A stretch of 33,557 nt of DNA from Clostridiales bacterium (GTDB lineage: Bacteria; Bacillota; Clostridia; Oscillospirales; Oscillospiraceae), in NCBI GenBank assembly GCA_021205375.1, contig JAJPXR010000220.1, positions 5,589-39,145 of the forward strand, written 5' to 3'. The translations under genes were made by a program, and so were the position numbers. A model generated the notes under the pieces. That model worked only from the letters and a program-made list of their open reading frames with translations. It ran no database searches and was not told where the DNA came from. Below, one piece after another: positions 18,511 through 28,019 of this stretch (the first letter of the stretch is position 1; each line of letters opens with the position of its first letter).

Positions 18511-18588
18511 ATGCGACACATGTTGTGATTTGGTGCTTGATGATTAGCAGAAAACGTGGTAGAGTGACAATACGACGAATGTCGTACA
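18511..18588 (+). promoter_or_regulatory. Promoter/operator module, copy B
   Basis: Gap-free 78-nt copy of module A (66/78 identical by eye); GCGACACATGTTGT (18513-18526) and ACGACGAATGTCGT (18572-18585) flank TTGATG-17-TAGAGT-like (here TAGAGT at 18560). Confidence 0.7.
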
Positions 18589-18642
18589 CAGAATCTGATA
18601 GGATTCAGGCAACACATTCATTCAGTGACAGGAGGAATTTCT

Positions 18643-20439
18643 ATGATTCATATTTTCAGTAATATGAAGACAAAAGACCGGTGGCTGGCACTTTTATGCG
18701 TGCTGCTGGTCTGTGGTCAGGTGTACTTCGACCTGCGTCTGCCGGACTACACGGCAGAGATCACGGTGCTCATCAGCAGCGAGGTCACGGATTTGTCGCA
18801 ATACTTCGTTGCAGGTGGAAATATGTTGGGCTGTGCCCTGTGTAGCGCCCTGTTGACGGTGGTGGTCGGCTATCTGGCGGCCATGATCGCAGCGGACTTC
18901 TCCTTTGATGTCCGGGCGAAGCTGTTCAACAAGGTCGCGGCTATGGGCAGCGGTGAGATCAAGCAGTTCTCCACTGCCAGCCTGATCACCCGTACCACCA
19001 ACGACATCACCCAGATTCAGATGATCATCGCTATGGGCCTGCAAATGATGCTCCGCGCCCCCATCATGGCGATTTGGGCCATCATTAAAATTGTCGGCAA
19101 GAGCTGGCAGCTCTCCGCAGTGGTGGCCGCTGCCGTGGTCATTGTGGTAAGTGCAATGGTCATCCTGCTGGCGATCATGATTCCCAAGTTCCGCATTGTC
19201 CAGCGGCAAATTGATGATGTGAACCGCCTCACAGACGAGAATCTGAGCGGCATCCGGGTCGTCCGGGCCTTCAATGCCGAACAGTATCAGGAGGACAAAT
19301 TCGAAACGGCCAACAACAACCTGATGCGGACCCAGTTGTTCACCGGCAGGGGAATGGCGGTGCTTTCTCCCATTATGATGTTCGTTCAGAGCAGTGTGAG
19401 CGTCGCCATCTATTATGTGGGCGCCTGGCTCATCAACGCCATCAACATCCCTCTGAACGGCACCACGGAGGAAATCATGGCTGCCGCCTCTGAGCGCTCG
19501 GTGATGCTGGGCGAGGTCGTTTCCTTTAGCTCCTACGCTCTGTATGTCATCATGTCCTTTGTCATGCTGCTGATGATCTTCATGATGCTGCCTCGTGCGC
19601 AGGTGTCCGCGAACCGTATCAACGAGGTCATCGACTGCGACATCGCCGTGCGGGAGGGGACGGAGACGACCGCTGAGGAAACCGGGAGCATCGAATTCCG
19701 GGACGTGTCCTTCCATTACCCCGACGCCTCTGAGGACTGCCTGAAGCACATCTCCTTCTCGGCAAAGAAGGGCGAAACCGTGGCCTTTATCGGCGCCACC
19801 GGTTCCGGCAAGTCCACTCTGGCCGGTCTCGTCGCAAGGCTCTATGATGCGACAGACGGAACCGTTTTGCTGGACGGCAAGGACGTTTCCAGCTACAGTT
19901 TTGAGACCCTTTACGACAAAATCGGCTACATTCCCCAGAAGGCGACGCTGTTTGCCAACACCGTGGAGGGCAACGTCACCTTCGGCAAGAGTGGGCACAC
20001 GCTGACAGACGCCGACGTGGACGACGCCCTGGACATCGCCCAGGCCACAGAGTTCGTTCAGACGATGGACGGCGGAAAGGACGGCTGGATCGCCCAGAGC
20101 GGCTCCAACGTCTCCGGCGGCCAGAAGCAGCGGCTGTCGATTGCAAGAGCCATCGCCAGAAAGCCGGAAATCCTGATTTTCGACGACTCCTTCTCGGCGC
20201 TGGACTACAAGACCGACCGCATTTTGCGGCAGCGAATTAAGACAGATTTGCAGGGGACGACCTGCCTGATCGTGGCGCAGCGCATCGGCACCATCCGCAA
20301 TGCGGACAAGATCGTGGTGCTGGACAACGGCGCAGTCGCCGGGATCGGTACCCACGAGGAATTGATGGAGACCTGCCCTGTCTACCAGCAGATCGCCCTG
20401 TCGCAGCTCTCAGAAGAAGAGCTTGCGGCGAATGCGTAA
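18643..20439 (+). CDS. ABC exporter half-transporter with degenerate Walker B (heterodimer subunit 1)
   Basis: TM region plus NBD: Walker A GATGSGKST, signature VSGGQKQRLS, Walker B LIFDDSFSALD (Asp in place of catalytic Glu). Start placed at ATG 18643 after AGGAGG. Confidence 0.93.
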   Translation: MIHIFSNMKTKDRWLALLCVLLVCGQVYFDLRLPDYTAEITVLISSEVTDLSQYFVAGGNMLGCALCSALLTVVVGYLAAMIAADFSFDVRAKLFNKVAAMGSGEIKQFSTASLITRTTNDITQIQMIIAMGLQMMLRAPIMAIWAIIKIVGKSWQLSAVVAAAVVIVVSAMVILLAIMIPKFRIVQRQIDDVNRLTDENLSGIRVVRAFNAEQYQEDKFETANNNLMRTQLFTGRGMAVLSPIMMFVQSSVSVAIYYVGAWLINAINIPLNGTTEEIMAAASERSVMLGEVVSFSSYALYVIMSFVMLLMIFMMLPRAQVSANRINEVIDCDIAVREGTETTAEETGSIEFRDVSFHYPDASEDCLKHISFSAKKGETVAFIGATGSGKSTLAGLVARLYDATDGTVLLDGKDVSSYSFETLYDKIGYIPQKATLFANTVEGNVTFGKSGHTLTDADVDDALDIAQATEFVQTMDGGKDGWIAQSGSNVSGGQKQRLSIARAIARKPEILIFDDSFSALDYKTDRILRQRIKTDLQGTTCLIVAQRIGTIRNADKIVVLDNGAVAGIGTHEELMETCPVYQQIALSQLSEEELAANA

Positions 20440-20454
20440 GGAGGTGCGTCTATT

Positions 20455-22308
20455 ATGGCAGAAAACAATCAAAACAGACCTTCCGCCCGAACTGGCGCTC
20501 CCATGAGAAGAGGCCCGATGGGTCGCGGTCCTATGGGCGGCGGAGGCGGCAAAGCGAAGGATATGAAGGGCGCGCTGCTGAGCCTGCTTTCCTATTGCAG
20601 AAGTCAGGTGGGCATCATCGTTCTGGCGCTGGTGCTGGCAGCCGTTGGCGCAGTCTTTACCATCATTGGCCCGAACCAACTCAGTCGGCTGACAGATTAT
20701 ATTTATGATGGCCTTTCCAGTGAAATTGATATGGCTGGCGTCCGAAGCGTGGCGCTGTTGCTGCTGGGCATCTATCTGGCCAGCGCAGTCTGTAGCTTTG
20801 TCCAGCACTTCATCATGCAGACCGTGACCCAGCGGACGGCCAAACGGCTCCGCGGGGACATCGACACCAAAATCAACCGTCTGCCGCTGAAATTCTTCTC
20901 CGGCAACGCCGCAGGCGACGTGCTCTCCCGTATGACCAACGATGTGGATATGATCGGGCAGGCTATGTCCAACAGCCTTTCCAACCTGGTCACGGCAGTC
21001 GCACAGTTTATCGGCTGTCTCATCATGATGTACTACACAGACTGGGTGCTGGCGACCACCACGGTTCTGGCAACCCTCATCGGCCTGGTGCTGATGGTGG
21101 TCATCATGAGCCACTCCCAGAAATACTTCAACGCTCGTCAGGAAAGCCTGGGCACCCTGAATGGCTACATCGAGGAAATGTACGCAGGCCACGACGTCAT
21201 CCGCATCCTGAACGCAGAGGACGAGGTGCGGGATACCTTCTCCTCCCTGAACCAGGCGGTCAAGACTGCAAACTTCCGCTCCCAGTTCCTGTCCGGTCTG
21301 ATGCAGCCCCTGATGACCTTCGTCGGCAACCTGGGCTATGTGTCGGTCTGTGTGGTCGGCGCCTGGCAGATCATCAACGGCAACATCACCTTTGGCGTCA
21401 TCACCGCGTTCCTGATTTACACCCGTCTGTTCGAGTCCCCGCTGCGGCAAATCTCTCAGGCCATGACCCAGGTGCAGTCCTGCGCGGCCGCGTCCGAGCG
21501 TGTCTTTGAGTTCCTGGCCGAGGATGAGATGGAAGACGAGTCCGACAAGGTGCAGCGCATTGAGAACGTCCACGGCGAGGTGGAGTTCCGCCATGTGAAG
21601 TTCGCCTATCCCAACGCGCCGGAGAAGGAAATCATCCACGATTTCAGCGTCAAGGTGCAGCCGGGGCAAAAGGTGGCCATCGTCGGCCCCACCGGCGCAG
21701 GCAAGACCACCATGGTCAATCTGCTGATGCGGTTCTTTGAGCCGACGGGCGGCACGATTCTGATTGACGGCGTCCCGACCACCGACATTCCCAGAAGCAA
21801 CGTTCACAGCCAGTTCGGCATGGTCTTGCAGGACACATGGCTGTTCGAGGGGACGGTTCGGGAGAACCTGCTCTACAACACCGAAGGCGCTACAGAGGAG
21901 CAGATGATTGAGGCCTGCAAGGCCTGCGGCATCCACAACTTTATTCAGGCGCTGCCCAAGGGCTATGACACCGTCCTGACTGACAACACCTCCATCTCCG
22001 CCGGGCAGAAGCAGCTGATGACCATCGCCAGAGCCATGATTCAGAACAGCCCCATGCTGATTTTGGACGAGGCCACCTCCAGCGTAGACACCAAGACCGA
22101 AATGCTGACCCAGCAGGCCATGGATAAGCTGACGAACAAGCGCACCAGCTTCGTCATCGCCCACCGGCTGTCCACCATCAAAAACGCCGACATCATCCTG
22201 GTCATGCGGGACGGCGACATCGTGGAGCAGGGCAACCACGAGGAGCTGTTGAAGCAAAACGGCTTCTATGCGGAGCTGTATAACAGCCAGTTCGAGGAAG
22301 CGTCCTGA
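20455..22308 (+). CDS. ABC exporter half-transporter (heterodimer subunit 2)
   Basis: Walker A GPTGAGKTT, signature ISAGQKQLMT (degenerate), Walker B LILDEATSSVD (canonical); RBS AAGGAGGTG. Confidence 0.94.
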   Translation: MAENNQNRPSARTGAPMRRGPMGRGPMGGGGGKAKDMKGALLSLLSYCRSQVGIIVLALVLAAVGAVFTIIGPNQLSRLTDYIYDGLSSEIDMAGVRSVALLLLGIYLASAVCSFVQHFIMQTVTQRTAKRLRGDIDTKINRLPLKFFSGNAAGDVLSRMTNDVDMIGQAMSNSLSNLVTAVAQFIGCLIMMYYTDWVLATTTVLATLIGLVLMVVIMSHSQKYFNARQESLGTLNGYIEEMYAGHDVIRILNAEDEVRDTFSSLNQAVKTANFRSQFLSGLMQPLMTFVGNLGYVSVCVVGAWQIINGNITFGVITAFLIYTRLFESPLRQISQAMTQVQSCAAASERVFEFLAEDEMEDESDKVQRIENVHGEVEFRHVKFAYPNAPEKEIIHDFSVKVQPGQKVAIVGPTGAGKTTMVNLLMRFFEPTGGTILIDGVPTTDIPRSNVHSQFGMVLQDTWLFEGTVRENLLYNTEGATEEQMIEACKACGIHNFIQALPKGYDTVLTDNTSISAGQKQLMTIARAMIQNSPMLILDEATSSVDTKTEMLTQQAMDKLTNKRTSFVIAHRLSTIKNADIILVMRDGDIVEQGNHEELLKQNGFYAELYNSQFEEAS

Positions 22309-22372
22309 CAGAATACCGAAAGGGAGGGGCAACGCCCCGAAGTGTCGCTTGACGGCAAACCTTAGTTTGAAC

Positions 22373-22418
22373 GAAAAAACTGCCGACTCTGAGTTATCTT
22401 CGGAGCCGGCAGTTTTCG
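22373..22418 (+). terminator. Terminator of the ABC exporter pair
   Basis: ACTGCCG.CTC ... GAG.CCGGCAGT stem followed by TTTT. Confidence 0.7.
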
Positions 22419-22487
22419 TTGCTCAGTCTGAGCAGTCAAACCGGAATTTGAGACAGGCATAGGGTCGAAATGCCGCGCTGTCGCAAA

Positions 22488-22521
22488 AAAAATGGCCTTT
22501 GCCCTGGGGCAAAGACCATCT
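22488..22521 (-). terminator. Terminator of the oligopeptide transporter operon
   Basis: Minus strand GGTCTTTGCCCCAGGGCAAAGGCC hairpin followed by ATTTTTTTT. Confidence 0.75.
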
Positions 22522-22561
22522 TAGGAACTTTTTTATTGACTGTCGGACAAGTCCGCTTCGG

Positions 22562-22855
22562 TCATGTCCAGGCCATCACCATCAGCAAAATCAGCAGACC
22601 CAGGCCCACCACGTACACCAGACCGATGCACAGGGCGGCGCCCAGCGCGCCCAGCACATAGCTCCGCCGCTCCCGGGGGGACATAGACTGCTCTTCCCAG
22701 GGCCGCTCCTTCGTTGGAGGCTGGTCGGGTCGCCGCTCCCGGCGGAGCGAAGAGGGCAGATGCCCGAACAGGGAGGGACGGGTGACATCGCTCATATCTG
22801 CGATGGTGCGGCCGTCGTCCACGCCCTCCCAGAAGCCGCTTTTCCGCCTGCTCAT
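22562..22855 (-). CDS. Small membrane protein (97 aa) coupled to oppF-like gene
   Basis: ATGA overlap with the preceding gene's stop; single C-terminal hydrophobic helix [31 protein letters not shown]. Confidence 0.7.
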   Translation of the reverse strand: MSRRKSGFWEGVDDGRTIADMSDVTRPSLFGHLPSSLRRERRPDQPPTKERPWEEQSMSPRERRSYVLGALGAALCIGLVYVVGLGLLILLMVMAWT

Positions 22856-24000
22856 TCGTCGTAAAGGTGGCAGACCACAAAGTGGCCCGGCTCGACCTCC
22901 CGCTGGATGGGAGCCTCCCGCTTACACCGCTCCGTGCAGTTGGCGCAGCGGGTGTGGAACTTGCAGCCGGAGGGGGGATTGGCGGGAGAGGGGATGGAAC
23001 CTTCCAGCACGATCCGGTTCATTTTCACAGTGGGGTCAGGGATGGGAATGGCGGAAAACAGCGCCCTGGTGTAGGGGTGCAGGGGGTTGCGGAAGATATC
23101 CTCCGTGTCGCCGTACTCCACCAGATTGCCCAGGTACATGACGCCCACGGAATCGGAGATGTGCTCCACCACGGACAGGTCGTGGGAGATGAACAGATAG
23201 GTCAGTTGACGCTCCTCCTGGAGCTTTTTCAGCAGGTTGATGATCTGCGCCTGAATGGACACATCCAGGGCGGAGACCGGCTCGTCGCAGACCACGAACT
23301 CCGGGTTCAGCGCCAGGGCGCGGGCGATACAGATACGCTGCCGCTGGCCGCCGGAGAACTCATGGGGATACCGGTCCTTGTGGAAGGGCTGGAGGCCGCA
23401 CTCGTCCATGACCTGGTCGATGTAGTCGTCGAACTGGTCCTTTGGCACCAGGTTATGTTCCCGGACGGCCTCGCCGATGATCTCGCTGACGGGCATCCGG
23501 GGGGACAGGCTGGAGAAGGGGTCCTGGAAGATGATCTGCATCTTGGTCCGCATGGGCCGCATCTCCTGGGGGGACAAGTCGTAGACCTCCTGGCCGTTGA
23601 AGAGGACCTGACCGCCGGTCTTTGGCCCGGCCAGCCGGAGGATGGTCCGCCCGGTGGTGGTCTTGCCGCAGCCGGACTCCCCCACCAGACCCATGGTGGT
23701 GCCCCGCTTCAGGTTGAAGGTGACGCCGTCCACGGCCTTGACGTGGCCTACCACGTGGGAGACCATGCCGCCCTTGATGGGGAAATATTTTTTCAGGTTG
23801 TTGACCATCAGGATGTACTGAGGGTCGTAGACCACCGGCTCATAGTCCGGTTCCCTGTCGTTCTTCAGGTCGCCCGGCTGCTGGGAAATGCCCTCTGAAA
23901 CGCGCTCTACTCGCTTCTCATGCTCCTCCTGCATCCGGTTCGGGTCTTTTTCGGGATGATTCCGGCCAGCACCCTGGCCCAGACCGCTCCATATTGCCAT
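22852..24000 (-). CDS. Oligopeptide ABC transporter ATP-binding protein (OppF/DppF type)
   Basis: [50 protein letters not shown]-terminal [14 protein letters not shown] cysteine-rich tail; TAATG overlap with upstream ORF. Confidence 0.96.
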   Translation of the reverse strand: MAIWSGLGQGAGRNHPEKDPNRMQEEHEKRVERVSEGISQQPGDLKNDREPDYEPVVYDPQYILMVNNLKKYFPIKGGMVSHVVGHVKAVDGVTFNLKRGTTMGLVGESGCGKTTTGRTILRLAGPKTGGQVLFNGQEVYDLSPQEMRPMRTKMQIIFQDPFSSLSPRMPVSEIIGEAVREHNLVPKDQFDDYIDQVMDECGLQPFHKDRYPHEFSGGQRQRICIARALALNPEFVVCDEPVSALDVSIQAQIINLLKKLQEERQLTYLFISHDLSVVEHISDSVGVMYLGNLVEYGDTEDIFRNPLHPYTRALFSAIPIPDPTVKMNRIVLEGSIPSPANPPSGCKFHTRCANCTERCKREAPIQREVEPGHFVVCHLYDE

Positions 24001-25154
24001 TACGCCTCGCCTCCCTCTTTTTTGTCATAATAGCGATAACAACTGACCTTGTGGGTGGGGGACAGACTGATCTCGCAGGGATAGGCCCCGTTGCAGCCCT
24101 CTACGCACATCTCGCAGCGGTCCTTGAAGTAGCAGTAGTCAGGCATATTGATGGGGTTGGGGACCTTGCCGGGGATGGAATACAGCTCGTCCACCTGCTT
24201 GCCCACCACGGGCTTGGAGGCCATCAGGCCGATGGTGTAGGGGTGGGCAGGATGGGCGAAAATCTCCTCGGCGGTGCCCTTTTCCACGATGCGCCCGGAA
24301 TACATGACCACCACGTAGTCTGCCATCTCCGCAATGACGCCCAGGTCGTGGGTGATGAACATGATGGAGGAGTTGATTTTGTCCTTCAAATGCCGCAGCA
24401 GGTCGAGGATCTGGGCCTGAATGGTCACATCCAGGGCGGTGGTCGGCTCGTCCGCGATGATGACCTTGGGGTTGCAGGCCAGGGCCATGGCGATCATGAC
24501 ACGCTGGCGCATACCGCCGGACAGCTCGTGGGGATACATCTTGTATACGCCCTCGCTGTTGGCGATGCCCACCATTTCCAGCAGCTCAATGGCACGGGCC
24601 TTGACATTCTCTTTGCTCATCCCGTTGCCGTCGTGGAGGGCAATGACCTCGTCCAACTGGGCGCCGATCTTAAAGACCGGGTTCAGGGAGGTCATCGGCT
24701 CCTGAAAAATCATGGAAATATAGTTGCCCCGGAGCGGCTGCATCTTTTCCTCTGGGGTCTTGGCGATGTCGTAAGCCTTGTCCCCCAGGTTCAGGCGAAT
24801 TTCGCCCTCCACGATTTGGCCCTGGGGCCGCTGGAGGAGCTGCATCAGGGACAGGCTGGTCACCGACTTGCCGCAGCCGGACTCGCCTACGATGCCCACT
24901 GTCTTGCCGATGGGGACCTCAAACGTGACGCCGTCCACGCTCTTGACGGTGCCCGCATCCGTGAAAAAGCAGGTGTGCAGGTTGTCGAACTCTACCGCGT
25001 TGGCGGGGTCGTGCATGGTGGTCAGATATTCGGACTCGGGAACGTGCTTGCGCTTGCGCTTTTTCTCCAGCTCCTGGGTGATTTTCCGGTTTTCCTTGGA
25101 GATGCGCCGGGATTCTTTCGCAGAAAGATAGCCTTCCGCTTGCTTTTTTGCCAT
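24000..25154 (-). CDS. Oligopeptide ABC transporter ATP-binding protein (OppD/DppD type)
   Basis: [68 protein letters not shown]. Confidence 0.96.
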   Translation of the reverse strand: MAKKQAEGYLSAKESRRISKENRKITQELEKKRKRKHVPESEYLTTMHDPANAVEFDNLHTCFFTDAGTVKSVDGVTFEVPIGKTVGIVGESGCGKSVTSLSLMQLLQRPQGQIVEGEIRLNLGDKAYDIAKTPEEKMQPLRGNYISMIFQEPMTSLNPVFKIGAQLDEVIALHDGNGMSKENVKARAIELLEMVGIANSEGVYKMYPHELSGGMRQRVMIAMALACNPKVIIADEPTTALDVTIQAQILDLLRHLKDKINSSIMFITHDLGVIAEMADYVVVMYSGRIVEKGTAEEIFAHPAHPYTIGLMASKPVVGKQVDELYSIPGKVPNPINMPDYCYFKDRCEMCVEGCNGAYPCEISLSPTHKVSCYRYYDKKEGGEA

Positions 25155-25169
25155 TCTCGTCTACCTCCC

Positions 25170-26735
25170 TTAGCGTTTCATCTTGGGGTCAAATGCGTCC
25201 CGCAGACCGTCGCCCACAAAGTTGAAGCCCAGCACGGTGATGAGCAGGCAGACGCCCGCCGGGATCCAGATGAACCAGTAATTGGTCATCACATAGGTGC
25301 TGTTGACATCGTTGATGATGTTACCCCAGGAGGCGAAGGGGAACTTGACGCCCAGGCCCAGGAAGGACAGGGTGGCCTCGGTGATAATGGTGCTGCCCAG
25401 CATCATGGTGCAGGAGACGATGAGCTGAGGCATGACGTTGGGGATCAGGTGCCGGAAGATCCGGCGGGAGGTACGGATACCGCAGGCTTCGGTGGCCATC
25501 ATGAACTCCTGTTCCCGGAGGGAGAGGATCTGTCCCCGGACCAGCCGGGCGATGGAGGGCCAGCTCAGGAAGCCCAGCAGCAGCATCAGGAAGAGCATCC
25601 GGATCTGGGGGTCCACGTTCATGGCGTCCATGGCCGCGCCCAGAATGATCATCAGCGGAGTGGAGGGGATGCAGTAGAACACATCCACGATGCGCATGAT
25701 CAGGTTGTCCACCCAGCCGCCGAAATACCCGGAGAGACCGCCCAGCAGGATGCCCAGCACCCCGGCGATCAAAACCACGATGAAGCCAATGACCAAGGAC
25801 ACCCGTCCTCCGTACATCAGGCGGGTCAGCATATCCATGCCGTTCCGGTCGGTCCCCAGCCAGTGGGCCATGGAGGGAGAAGCGTAGGCGTCGTATACGT
25901 AGGTCTCCGTCTCCTGGTTGACCGTCCAACTGTTGGTGTAAGGCTCATACTCCACCTCGTAGCTGTAGGTCTCCCCGTCGCTGCCGGTAAAGACGAACTC
26001 GCTCTCGTCGTTCTCGATGCACGCCTGGAGTTCTTCCTTGAAGAGCCGGCTGAGGGTGTCGCTGCTCTCTGTGGCGGTGACCACAAAGCGGCTGATATAG
26101 CCCAAAATCGCCCCGTCCTGGCCGATATTGCCGTCCTCGTCCATGGTATAGGTCGCGCCGTCGGCCTCAAAGGTGGTCTCGCCCGCGAAATAGGCCAGCA
26201 GCGCCTGATACTTGACGTTGAAGCTCAGGGAGCCGCTCTCCACGCTGATGATGTCCTTGGAGGCCATCGCCACCAGCACACCGTTTGAGTAGACCGAATA
26301 GAAGGCGTCGCCTTCGCACACGGCATCGTAGGTGACGTCCTTGTAATCGAAGCTGAAATCCTCTGTACCGTCGGTCTTGTTGTAGCCCAGCAGGAAATAG
26401 GCCTGGACCGTGGTGCTGAACTCCTGACCGTCCGCCACCGTATAGCGGAAATCGTCGTTCTGGACGACACCGGCGTACTGCTTGGTCTGGAGCTGGTAGG
26501 TGTAGAACTGCTGGTTCTCGTCGTAGGGGCTAAACCAGCCGCCCACGAAGGAGAACAGGAACATGGCAATCAGCATGATCAGGCCCACCATCGCCAGCCG
26601 GTTCCGGAAGAACCGCTTGGCGACCATAGCGCCGGGGGTCAGCACCTTGACCCGGCGGTCATCGTTCAGGGAGTACTGCTCCTCCTGAGGGGGAGGGGCT
26701 GCGTTTTTACGTTCTTCTCTCTTGTTTTCGCTCAT
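25170..26735 (-). CDS. Oligopeptide ABC permease (OppC/DppC type) with a long extracytoplasmic insertion
   Basis: HWLGTDRNGMDMLTRLMYGGRVSLVIGF and EACGIRTSRRIFRHLIPNVMPQLIV (permease EAA loop); start placed at ATG 26735 after GAGGAGGAAACC. Confidence 0.94.
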   Translation of the reverse strand: MSENKREERKNAAPPPQEEQYSLNDDRRVKVLTPGAMVAKRFFRNRLAMVGLIMLIAMFLFSFVGGWFSPYDENQQFYTYQLQTKQYAGVVQNDDFRYTVADGQEFSTTVQAYFLLGYNKTDGTEDFSFDYKDVTYDAVCEGDAFYSVYSNGVLVAMASKDIISVESGSLSFNVKYQALLAYFAGETTFEADGATYTMDEDGNIGQDGAILGYISRFVVTATESSDTLSRLFKEELQACIENDESEFVFTGSDGETYSYEVEYEPYTNSWTVNQETETYVYDAYASPSMAHWLGTDRNGMDMLTRLMYGGRVSLVIGFIVVLIAGVLGILLGGLSGYFGGWVDNLIMRIVDVFYCIPSTPLMIILGAAMDAMNVDPQIRMLFLMLLLGFLSWPSIARLVRGQILSLREQEFMMATEACGIRTSRRIFRHLIPNVMPQLIVSCTMMLGSTIITEATLSFLGLGVKFPFASWGNIINDVNSTYVMTNYWFIWIPAGVCLLITVLGFNFVGDGLRDAFDPKMKR

Positions 26736-26752
26736 GGTTTCCTCCTCCTCTC

Positions 26753-27754
26753 CTATGCCGACACGCGGACCCGGGGATCGACCAGGCCATACACAATGTC
26801 GGTCAGCAGATTGCAGGCCAGCGTCAAAACCGCCAGGAAACACATATAGAACATGCTGAAGGGAATATCACCGGCCACCATCGCCTGATAGGAGGTGTAG
26901 CCAATGCCTGGGATGGAAAACAGCGTCTCGGTGATCAGCGCGCCGGAGAACAGGCCGGGTAGGGAGCCGCCGATAATGGTCACCAGGGGGATCATGGTGT
27001 TCCGGAAGGCGTGCTTGTAGATGACCTTCCCCTCAGGCAGACCCTTGGCCCGGGCCGTGCGGATGTAGTCGGCACTCAGGACCTCCAGCATATTGGTGCG
27101 GGTATAACGCATCAGGGAGCCGATGGAGATAATGACCAGCGTTGCGATGGGCAGCACCAGATGATAGGCCATATCGCAGAACTGCCCCCAGGGACCCAAC
27201 TGGGCAAAGTTGCGGCCCACCAGACCGGTCAGGTCAAACCAGCCCAGCTTGACAGAGAACACCAGCTTGAGCAGCGCCGCAAAGAAAAACGTGGGCAGGG
27301 ACATACCGATCAGGGCGATGGTGGTGATGGCGTAATCCACCCGGGAATACTGCCGGACGGCGGCGATGACGCCCAGCGGGATGGCAATGACCAGCTCCAG
27401 CAGGAAGGAGATACCGGCCATAACCACGGAGACGCCGATGACCTCGGCAAACTTCTCGGTGACGGGGACAGTGAACTTCCAACTGTCGCCAAACTGGCCC
27501 CGGATCGCCTGGCTGCACCAGCTCAGGAAGCCGGGGATGATCCCCTTGTCCAGACCGTACTGGGCGTTGAGCTGCTCCAGCCACTCTTCGTAGCTCTTGG
27601 AGCCGGGGGCGGTGGCCCGCTGCTGCGCCATGGACTGCACATAGGAGGTGGGCAGGCAGCGCATCATCGCGTAAATGATGAAGGCCACCAGAAACAGGAT
27701 CACAACAGACAACAGGATCCGTTTGATGATGTATTTGGACATACTTTGCTGCAT
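26753..27754 (-). CDS. Oligopeptide ABC permease (OppB/DppB type)
   Basis: YIIKRILLSVVILFLVAFIIYAMMRCLPTSYV; RTARAKGLPEGKVIYKHAFRNTMIPLVTIIG. Confidence 0.96.
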   Translation of the reverse strand: MQQSMSKYIIKRILLSVVILFLVAFIIYAMMRCLPTSYVQSMAQQRATAPGSKSYEEWLEQLNAQYGLDKGIIPGFLSWCSQAIRGQFGDSWKFTVPVTEKFAEVIGVSVVMAGISFLLELVIAIPLGVIAAVRQYSRVDYAITTIALIGMSLPTFFFAALLKLVFSVKLGWFDLTGLVGRNFAQLGPWGQFCDMAYHLVLPIATLVIISIGSLMRYTRTNMLEVLSADYIRTARAKGLPEGKVIYKHAFRNTMIPLVTIIGGSLPGLFSGALITETLFSIPGIGYTSYQAMVAGDIPFSMFYMCFLAVLTLACNLLTDIVYGLVDPRVRVSA

Positions 27755-27841
27755 AAACGTTTTCCCCTTTCCTTTCTATTTTTCGCGGACCGGGGATGTC
27801 CGCAGGCGTTGTATCGCCTTGTTACGCTAAAAAAATCTACA

Positions 27842-27992
27842 AACGCAAGGGAGTCGTTCCAAGGCGCTGGAGCGGCTCCTTTGCGCTTGTAGTCCGCACG
27901 TTTGTTATATCATTTGTCATATAAAATGAACAATGGCGACCGGGCCGGAGCCCGGCCGCCCACGTCTCCCGGCCTATTCAGGGGCCGGGAGA
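27842..27992 (-). promoter_or_regulatory. Intercistronic hairpin cluster between SBP and permease genes
   Basis: Perfect stems TCTCCCGGCC/GGCCGGGAGA (27965-27992) and CCGGGC-CGGA-GCCCGG (27940-27955), then an imperfect long hairpin (about 27842-27889) followed on minus by a T-tract. Confidence 0.6.
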
Positions 27993-28019
27993 AATCGCTT
28001 GTCAAACAGGGTCAGTCGC

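Noticed and set aside
18694-20355. 553-aa minus-strand ORF
   Set aside because: Antisense shadow of ABC exporter subunit 1.
20410-22332. 640-aa minus-strand ORF
   Set aside because: Antisense shadow of ABC exporter subunit 2, which has all expected NBD motifs.
23994-26288. 764-aa plus-strand ORF
   Set aside because: Antisense shadow of OppD/OppC-type genes; low-complexity His/Gly/Val/Asp-rich translation with no domain; the opposite strand has conserved motifs.
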